A DNA stretch of 6,251 nt from Planctomycetaceae bacterium. Its GTDB lineage: Bacteria > Planctomycetota > Planctomycetia > Pirellulales > Thermoguttaceae. Below are positions 1 to 4,186 of the stretch, one piece after another. Positions within the stretch are counted from its first letter, which is position 1, and the number at the start of each line of letters is the position of its first letter. The stretch is from contig JAITBS010000658.1 of assembly GCA_031283515.1 (NCBI GenBank), positions 1 through 6,251 on the forward strand. The letters run 5' to 3'. The notes beneath the pieces were generated by a model. That model had not been told where the DNA came from and searched no databases. It was given only the letters and a program-made list of their open reading frames with translations. A program made the position numbers and the translations under genes.

Positions 1-208
1 ATTTTTCTTTCAATTTTGAAACAGTTACTGTGTATTCTCCTTCTGCCGTACCGCCGTTGGCACGACCGAAAAGTGTTTGAGTCTGACATTTTCCATCGGA
101 GCCTGTTATTCCGAATGCAACAACTCCATCGGCATTTTTGCCCAAAATGTCCCCAAAAACACAACGAAACAATTCATTAAATTTTCCGTAATCTATCAGT
201 GGAATTTT
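1..208 (-). pseudogene. 5'-truncated fragment resembling a carboxypeptidase-regulatory/transthyretin-like beta domain
   Basis: Reading the minus strand, an open frame runs from an in-frame TAA (209-211) to the left edge. Its later part includes GKNADGVVAFGITGSDGK and then GGTAEGEYTVTVSK. This pattern (a G-x-T-x-x-D-G-K turn followed by G-E-Y-T-V-T-V-S-K) is typical of the small exported beta-sandwich lipoproteins common in planctomycetes. I see no ATG in frame; the only common alternative start is a TTG at 170-172. There is no signal peptide, lipobox or first beta-strand. The upstream end of the frame coincides with a repeat terminus (188-210) found again, inverted, near 6200. I infer that the 5' part was lost or displaced by repeat DNA. 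It could instead be an intact gene with an unusual start, or chance coding. The rest lies outside the window. Confidence 0.42.
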
Positions 209-210
209 TT
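188..210. repeat. Isolated copy of the dispersed-repeat terminus
   Basis: These 23 bases, with the core TAATCTATCAGTGG and then A2T6, are identical to the reverse complement of 6180-6202, at the outer end of the repeat near the right edge. They match 321-341 at 18 of 21 positions in the same orientation. It is therefore a terminus of the repeat family, here separated from the rest of the element by a different inverted repeat. Confidence 0.75.
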
Positions 211-302
211 AAACACGAACCACACGAAAAATCACGAAAGAACACGAAAAGAGTCAAAACCAAAAGTTCGTATTTTTCGTGCTATTTTGTGTGTTTCGTG
301 TT
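211..302. repeat. CACGA-rich imperfect inverted repeat
   Basis: The left arm (about 211-248) repeats the theme AACACGAA-CCACACGAAAAA-TCACGAAA. The right arm (about 267-302) is its approximate reverse complement, ending TTTCGTGTT. I estimate about 80% arm identity with small indels, and a loop of about 18 bases. An open plus-strand frame (77-313) across it is rejected as coding. The arms could form a long hairpin in RNA or single-stranded DNA. It lies between two same-orientation copies of the repeat terminus (189-209 and 321-341). Confidence 0.7.
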
Positions 303-354
303 GTAAAATATAAAACATCATAATCTATCATCGGCATTTTTGTTTTTCCCATTA

Positions 355-436
355 GCCCCGATAGGGGCGTCAGGATTATAACCCGCCCCAACGGGGTGGG
401 GTTAAGTTCTTCTCCAACCTAACGCCCTGAAAGGGC
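355..436. repeat. Cluster of three GC-rich short hairpins
   Basis: Three small palindromes lie in a row. GCCCC/GGGGC (355-359, 364-368) has a 4-base loop. CCCGCCCC/GGGGTGGG (382-389, 393-400) has a 3-base loop and one G-T position. GCCCT/AGGGC (424-428, 432-436) has loop GAA. They stand out against AT-rich surroundings and form the left half of the composite element. Confidence 0.7.
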
Positions 437-442
437 AATAGA

Positions 443-541
443 GTTGATAGTTGATAGTTGATAGTGCCGCAAAGCGAATTGCTACCAAAACGGTATTACT
501 CCGCTTGCGACACTCTCCACTATCAACTATCAACTATCAAC
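443..541. repeat. Heptamer-based long hairpin, copy A
   Basis: The left arm (443-466) is built from the 7-base unit TTGATAG repeated three times. The right arm (518-541) is its exact reverse complement over 24 bases. Between them, CGCAAAGCG near 468-476 faces CCGCTTGCG (501-509), extending the stem imperfectly towards a small AT-rich loop. The same design occurs at 6037-6150, and one arm of it at 2791-2881. The tandem 7-base units recall the heptamer short tandem repeats (STRRs) known in heterocystous cyanobacteria, but homology is not implied. Confidence 0.85.
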
Positions 542-574
542 TAATATGGGCGATCTTGTTGGCGATCACTTTGA

Positions 575-618
575 CCCTACCCGTTGGGTAGGGCTGGCTT
601 ATGTTGTCCTTTCAGGAC
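575..618. repeat. Two short perfect hairpins in the right half of the composite element
   Basis: CCCTACCC and GGGTAGGG (575-582, 586-593) pair perfectly around a GTT loop. GTCCT and AGGAC (606-610, 614-618) pair around TTC. The second recurs at 6159-6171 as GTCTT/AGGAT, where both changed positions would still pair as G-U in the plus-strand RNA. Confidence 0.7.
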
Positions 619-720
619 GTAGGAGAAACAAAAATTCTACTGATATATTACAAAAATAGGACTGCACGAAGTATATCTGAGCAATCAGCGGACTCTATTG
701 ATAAAAATGGACAATTATAT

Positions 721-750
721 CAATCACTTTATTGAAAAACAAAGCGATTG
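721..750 (-). terminator. Possible terminator hairpin overlapping the tgt stop codon
   Basis: On the minus strand, CAATCGCTTT can pair over all 10 positions (one G-U) with AAAGTGATTG around a 10-base loop rich in T. The tgt TGA stop lies inside the second arm. The sequence that follows is AT-rich but has no clean run of T, so this is a weak intrinsic terminator candidate. It may instead act as an mRNA 3'-end stem, or be coincidental. Confidence 0.3.
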
Positions 751-1818
751 ATAAAATTCAACAAACCGATCTTGTTCAATGGCGAGTCGTGCTCTTGCCA
801 TAAGCCGTTGGTAATACGTTAAATTATGGATCGCCAGTAAAACGGGACCAAGCATTTCTTTGGCAATAAAAAGATGCCGCAAATAACCGCGACTCCGTTG
901 ACATGCCGGACAAGGACAATTTTCTTCCAAAGGACGGTCATCACGTTGATACTGAGCGTTACGAATACGGATGGGACCGGAGTCGGTGAACGCCTGAGCA
1001 TTGCGTCCGTTGCGGGTCGGCATTACACAATCGAACAAATCAACTCCGCGCAAAATTCCGTTCAAAATATCTTCCGGTTTGCCAACACCCATTAAATACC
1101 GCGGTTTATGTTTCGGCATATACGGTAACGTAAAATCAAGGGCGTCATACATTTCTTGCGGAGTTTCACCGACACTCAAACCGCCAATTGCGTAACCGGC
1201 AAAATCCAGTTCCGCCAACGCTTCAGCACAGAACCGCCGGAGTTCAGGATCGAGTCCGCCCTGAATAATGGCGAATTGTTTTTGATACGGATGATCAGCG
1301 ACATTGCGACATCGTTTTGCCCAACGGATTGTTCGAAGCATTGCGTTTTCCAGTGTTTGATGCGTGTTGGGCAACGCAACAACGTGATCGAGAACCATGG
1401 CAATATCACTGCCCAACATCTCCTGAATTTTAATAGAACGCTCCGGCGGTAATTCAATTTTACTGCCGTCAATATGTGAACGAAAAATCACTCCGTAATC
1501 ATCAAGTTTCATTAATTGGGCAAGCGAAAAAATCTGAAACCCGCCGCTATCGGTCAAAATAGGATTGTTCCAGCCGCAAAAACAATGCAAACCACCAAGA
1601 TCACGAACAACTTCTTCACCAGGACGAAGCGAAAGATGATAAGTATTCGCCAAAATCATTTCCGCACCGGTTTGTTCTAATTGATTCAACTCGACACCTT
1701 TAACTGTTCCGAGTGTTCCAACCGGCATGAAGGCAGGCAACTGAACTGTTCCATGTGCAGTTTCCAATTGTCCGCGCCGGGCGTTGGAGTGAGCGTCCTG
1801 ATGAAACAATGTGTACAT
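724..1818 (-). CDS. tgt: Queuine/preQ1 tRNA-guanine transglycosylase
   Basis: Cytoplasmic enzyme that exchanges guanine-34 in tRNAs with GUN anticodons for a 7-deazaguanine base in queuosine formation. With the ATG at 1816-1818 the protein is 364 residues, normal for bacterial TGT. Numbered from that Met: ILTDSGGFQ holds Asp90; LDHVVALP holds Asp144; IIQGG is at 184-188; and GVDLFDCVMPTRNGRN carries the nucleophile Asp263, equivalent to E. coli Asp264. The zinc site is Cys301, Cys303, Cys306 and His331 (C-x-C-x2-C-x24-H). An in-frame TTG at 1864-1866 would add 16 residues. I prefer the ATG because the distance from Met to the ARRG motif matches E. coli Tgt, and the only purine-rich stretch upstream of the TTG is too far away. 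Neither start has a good Shine-Dalgarno. The gene follows the SET gene by 58 bp, so co-transcription is likely. Oddity: the Cys usual after Asp144-x is Val146. Confidence 0.97.
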   Translation of the reverse strand: MYTLFHQDAHSNARRGQLETAHGTVQLPAFMPVGTLGTVKGVELNQLEQTGAEMILANTYHLSLRPGEEVVRDLGGLHCFCGWNNPILTDSGGFQIFSLAQLMKLDDYGVIFRSHIDGSKIELPPERSIKIQEMLGSDIAMVLDHVVALPNTHQTLENAMLRTIRWAKRCRNVADHPYQKQFAIIQGGLDPELRRFCAEALAELDFAGYAIGGLSVGETPQEMYDALDFTLPYMPKHKPRYLMGVGKPEDILNGILRGVDLFDCVMPTRNGRNAQAFTDSGPIRIRNAQYQRDDRPLEENCPCPACQRSRGYLRHLFIAKEMLGPVLLAIHNLTYYQRLMARARLAIEQDRFVEFYQSLCFSIK

Positions 1819-1876
1819 TAATGAAAGCGTTTTTCGTACAGAATATGTTGTTCGGGAATTGTACAATAATTACATT

Positions 1877-2593
1877 TTATTTTCCTTGCAGCAAATGCAG
1901 TTCGTCGGGATCAACGATCCAACCACGACATCGAGGACTTCCGCAAAGACATTTCGCACCGCGATCCGCGGGCCACGCATAATCAATTGTCAATTCTTCG
2001 CCGGGCATAATATCCCGAATCGCTTCAATCCAAAGTTCGGCATCGGCGTCGTCTTCGAATTGCATTGTGTCGTGTAGGGAATCCTGCGAGTTTGTTTTTG
2101 TTACGCATTCTTTGTCAACTTCTTCTGTCCGCTCAGTATCTTCATCTGTTACAATTTCAACAGCTGCGCCGTCACCGTAAAAACATCCCTCTTCATCCGG
2201 TAATTGACTCTCCGGTTCTTCATCGAAGTCATCGTCATTGAGATCCATCTCAACATCCGAAAGAGCTCCGATTTCCAATGTTTCCGCGTCAATCTTATCG
2301 TCTTCGCGAACATATTGCATGATTTGGCAATTCGGTTCACAAGAATGATTCAGATAACAAAACGGCGGACCCGGTTCCAACACTTTATCTTTACCGGCGC
2401 TGATACAATAATCACTGCTGTAATCGGGATCATTAATAATTGTTCCCTGAATCCGACCAAGCGGTATTCCTGCGGGAATAAAGGCAAAAGCAAAAACGCC
2501 TAACCCATAAGATACCTTGCCAACACGAACTCCACTCGGAAAAACTCGACCAAGATCCGATTCATTACGTTGCATTGTTTTTTGTTTTGTCAT
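1877..2593 (-). CDS. SET-domain protein with post-SET zinc motif and long acidic insertion
   Basis: Probable S-adenosylmethionine-dependent protein lysine methyltransferase; the substrate cannot be predicted. The 238 residues show the SET order: GLGVFA (30-35) in the N-terminal SET strands; YLNHSCEPNC (80-89), with the NHSC-x-PNC signature that contributes to AdoMet binding; GEELTIDYAW (198-207), with catalytic-type Tyr205; and a post-SET knuckle CLCGSPRCRG (215-224), C-x-C-x4-C, expected to bind zinc with a Cys of the SET core. Between the NHSC and ELTIDY motifs lie about 108 residues. Roughly 80 of these (about 95-183) are an Asp/Glu-rich segment with no recognisable fold, including DLNDDDFDEEPE, probably a disordered loop. 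The start is ATG 2591-2593; Met7 is possible. No Shine-Dalgarno is visible. No signal peptide or membrane segment is seen, so it is cytoplasmic. It lies immediately upstream of tgt on the same strand. Confidence 0.9.
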   Translation of the reverse strand: MTKQKTMQRNESDLGRVFPSGVRVGKVSYGLGVFAFAFIPAGIPLGRIQGTIINDPDYSSDYCISAGKDKVLEPGPPFCYLNHSCEPNCQIMQYVREDDKIDAETLEIGALSDVEMDLNDDDFDEEPESQLPDEEGCFYGDGAAVEIVTDEDTERTEEVDKECVTKTNSQDSLHDTMQFEDDADAELWIEAIRDIMPGEELTIDYAWPADRGAKCLCGSPRCRGWIVDPDELHLLQGK

Positions 2594-2790
2594 ACAAAAC
2601 CGACAGTCCGTATTTTTTCAAATGTGTCGGTAAAAATTACGGGGAAATGATAGAAGAAATTACATCAGTTAAGTTTACACCAAATTCGGGAATGTACAAG
2701 TTATACTGCGCGTATTTATAAACATTACTTTCATGATCATTCAGTTGAATTTTTCCAAGATGTTTGGTTTATTTTCGACAACATCATTGA

Positions 2791-2881
2791 GTAGTTGATA
2801 GTGGATAGTTGATAGTGGATAGTTGATAGTTGAGAGTGGAGAGTTGAGAGTTCATCGTTCGCAAGCGGATTAAAATCGTTT
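2791..2881. repeat. Heptamer repeat copy C, one arm only
   Basis: From about 2791 to 2852 the units GTTGATA and variants (GTGGATA, GTTGAGA, GTGGAGA) run in tandem. GTTCGCAAGCGGATTA follows at about 2857-2872, the same junction sequence as CGCAAGCGGAATTA in copy B. The complementary right arm is absent, so this copy is truncated or has diverged beyond recognition. Confidence 0.75.
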
Positions 2882-2927
2882 CGGTCAATTGTTTTGACCC
2901 ACACGATAAATTCAGCCCCCATTTACG

Positions 2928-2947
2928 GTAGAATTTATAAATTCTAC
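2928..2947. repeat. Perfect 20-bp palindrome
   Basis: The sequence GTAGAATTTA is followed immediately by its exact reverse complement, with no loop. Such a palindrome could be a cruciform or a binding site for a dimeric protein. Here it more likely belongs to the dispersed-repeat load, since it lies 12 bases from a second palindrome and far from a gene start. Confidence 0.7.
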
Positions 2948-2959
2948 GGACAAAGGATA

Positions 2960-2978
2960 CCCGATTACGTTAATCGGG
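2960..2978. repeat. Perfect 8-bp stem palindrome
   Basis: CCCGATTA and TAATCGGG pair exactly around a CGT loop. No run of T follows closely enough on either strand to make it a clear intrinsic terminator, although it could contribute to ending transcription from the cytochrome gene that stops at 3203 on the minus strand. Confidence 0.6.
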
Positions 2979-3035
2979 AATTTTGATAACACAGATTGTC
3001 GGGAATCTCTAAAAATACACTCTAAAAATACTTTC

Positions 3036-3161
3036 AACCACAGAGAGGATTTTTAATTTGTATCAAAACATCATCTAAAATAGACAAAAGAATGGTGGAT
3101 TTGAAACAAAATTTAATCTTAAAAAAATACTCTCTCTGTGAACTCTGTGTTCTCTGTGGTT
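3036..3161. repeat. CACAGAG inverted repeat
   Basis: AACCACAGAGAG (3036-3047) faces TTCTCTGTGGTT (3150-3161), an 11 of 12 inverted match about 100 bases apart. The right end carries extra CTCTGTG units (3133-3157), so the two sides are unequal. The inner DNA is AT-rich and non-coding. The layout resembles a small non-autonomous repeat; no target-site duplication is evident. Confidence 0.6.
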
Positions 3162-3202
3162 AATAAAAAATTGAATTATTAGAAATTCCCTAAAATAGTT
3201 GT

Positions 3203-4015
3203 TTACTGAAATTCTTTTTTGGGATATTTTAATAGTTTTTCCGATTCAACAGTTCCATGAACACGATGGCAGGATTGACAACTTGTTTCCGGTGCGGCAA
3301 TTGGAAGGTGTTTTTTGGTAAAAGATTCATTTTGATGGCATACCAAACAACTTTCATTGCCTTTCCAAGCTCCAATCGTTAGAGAATGACCTTTTCGCAC
3401 AATCTCATCGGAATGATCAACCAAATAATGGCATTCCTGACAACGATTCGGATTACCAATGTCTTTGTGCATTGCGAAGGGCTTCCAGTTTTCCGGCGAC
3501 TGAAGCCTCGCACCTTCCACAAAAAACATAGATTCAAAACCCGATGTCTGAATCGTGTGAATCCCTGACCGAACCTTCAATCGGACAAGCCATGTGTTTT
3601 TACCAAACTGAACATCCCAGAGAATAGGAAAATCGTCCACTTTTAACAACATGTTCGAAAATGGGATGTTCTGACTCGCACTGCCGGAAACATCCCACGT
3701 ACAAAGAATCGTCACTTCATCGCCCCGAATACAAGAATCAGGAAGCGGAGAAAGAAGAGAAAATCGCGACATTATTTCGTCTAAACTCATTTCCTTGTAC
3801 GCATCTTCCTGATCCTGATCAAAACGAACTTGATATTGATCTGTAAGTTGAATCGGAGAACCAGCCATGTCCATCGAAAATTCAAATACAACAAAAAGAA
3901 TAATCAATAAACAAACTATCATCAAGAGGACAGAAATAATCACTCCCAGATACCTCAAATGAGGCGGATCAGGAATTGGAGTGTTTTCTGTGAAAAATGA
4001 AGTAAAATGTGCCAC
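3203..4015 (-). CDS. Membrane-anchored triheme c-type cytochrome
   Basis: A 270-residue electron-transfer protein by inference, with no recognised named family. A single hydrophobic segment (about 22-44) follows a short N-terminus with Arg21. The residues after it are acidic, so the body should face the periplasm, where c-type haem is attached. Residues about 95-172 look beta-rich with no haem motif and may form a small Ig-like domain. The last third has three CxxCH sites: CQECH (192-196), CLVCH (223-227) and CQSCH (246-250). Candidate distal ligands are His183, His201, His210, His236 and His253. The start is GTG (4013-4015): an in-frame TAG lies just upstream at 4028-4030 and the next Met is inside the membrane segment. 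AGGGTGA ends four bases before the GTG and is a fair ribosome-binding site. The gene is divergent from the FlgI-like lipoprotein. No haem-maturation or oxidoreductase genes are nearby, so the partner is unknown. Confidence 0.88.
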   Translation of the reverse strand: MAHFTSFFTENTPIPDPPHLRYLGVIISVLLMIVCLLIILFVVFEFSMDMAGSPIQLTDQYQVRFDQDQEDAYKEMSLDEIMSRFSLLSPLPDSCIRGDEVTILCTWDVSGSASQNIPFSNMLLKVDDFPILWDVQFGKNTWLVRLKVRSGIHTIQTSGFESMFFVEGARLQSPENWKPFAMHKDIGNPNRCQECHYLVDHSDEIVRKGHSLTIGAWKGNESCLVCHQNESFTKKHLPIAAPETSCQSCHRVHGTVESEKLLKYPKKEFQ

Positions 4016-4064
4016 CGAATCACCCTGCTATAGGATAAAAAAGGGTTTTGTTCGGAATTTCGTC

Positions 4065-4093
4065 TTGACACCGCAAAATAAAATTCCTATGCT
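4065..4093 (+). promoter_or_regulatory. Sigma-70-type promoter for the FlgI-like lipoprotein gene
   Basis: A perfect -35 box TTGACA (4065-4070) and the -10-like TATGCT (4088-4093, 4 of 6 to consensus) are separated by 17 bases, the optimal spacing. Transcription would begin near 4100, giving a leader of about 85 bases before the ATG at 4187. The box lies in the 171-bp divergent intergenic region and would drive the plus-strand gene only. No comparably good promoter was found for the cytochrome. Confidence 0.6.
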
Positions 4094-4177
4094 TCCTTTT
4101 TTCGTAAAATAAAATCACAAACGATTTCGGACTTTTACTTAAAATATTAAAGACCTCAGTATCATTGTCGCAAAACT

Positions 4178-4183
4178 AGGTGA
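4178..4183 (+). promoter_or_regulatory. Ribosome-binding site AGGTGA that decides the lipoprotein start
   Basis: AGGTGA matches the end of the anti-Shine-Dalgarno complement and lies three bases before the ATG at 4187, so its AGG core is at normal distance. The later in-frame ATGs at 4205 and 4235 have no such sequence. This supports the longer N-terminus, although the signal peptide would look more ordinary from Met17. Confidence 0.6.
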
Positions 4184-4186
4184 ATT

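Larger units (their letters stand above)
321..650. mobile_element. MITE-like composite repeat with 29-bp imperfect terminal inverted repeats
   Basis: Bases 321-349 and the reverse complement of 622-650 match at 23 of 29 positions, giving terminal inverted repeats for an element of about 330 bp. Inside, the structure is nested. GC-rich hairpins lie on the left (355-368, 382-400, 424-436) and right (575-593, 606-618). The subterminal stretch 405-438 resembles the reverse complement of 603-628, and a perfect 24-bp inverted repeat (443-466 with 518-541) sits at the centre. No transposase frame is present, so any movement would have to be in trans. I found no convincing target-site duplication. 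The right subterminal part recurs at 6156-6202. Whether it is mobile or a REP-like chromosomal repeat cannot be settled here. Confidence 0.6.
2594..3202. other. Gene-free repeat-rich gap between the cytochrome and SET genes
   Basis: No convincing gene lies in these 609 bases. A 61-codon minus-strand frame at 2737-2922 reads through the heptamer repeat and gives a low-complexity protein with LST-x-x-x-QLST units, so I treat it as spurious. The gap holds heptamer repeat copy C, two perfect palindromes, a short direct repeat (12 bases CTCTAAAAATAC at 3007-3018 and 3020-3031) and a CACAGAG inverted repeat. The promoter for SET-tgt should lie around 2594-2760, which is AT-rich, but no box pair is good enough to call. 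Confidence 0.6.

Noticed and set aside
77..313. 78-codon plus-strand open frame at the left end
   Set aside because: It runs antisense through the better minus-strand frame and then across the CACGA inverted repeat. Its product has no domain-like pattern.
350..660. Possible CRISPR array, suggested by repeated short palindromes
   Set aside because: The palindromes differ in sequence and spacing, there are no constant direct repeats with unique spacers, and no cas gene is present.
1819..1866. TTG start extending Tgt by 16 residues
   Set aside because: The extension does not fit the family's N-terminal length, and the AAGGA sequence upstream is about 16 bases away, too far for good initiation.
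2737..2922. 61-codon minus-strand frame in the cytochrome-SET gap
   Set aside because: Most of it is the translated heptamer repeat (LSTLHSQLST-like units), and it has no ribosome-binding site.
4016..4060. Promoter for the cytochrome on the minus strand (TATCCT/CTATAG stretch)
   Set aside because: AT-rich candidate -10 boxes exist, but no acceptable -35 box lies at suitable spacing.
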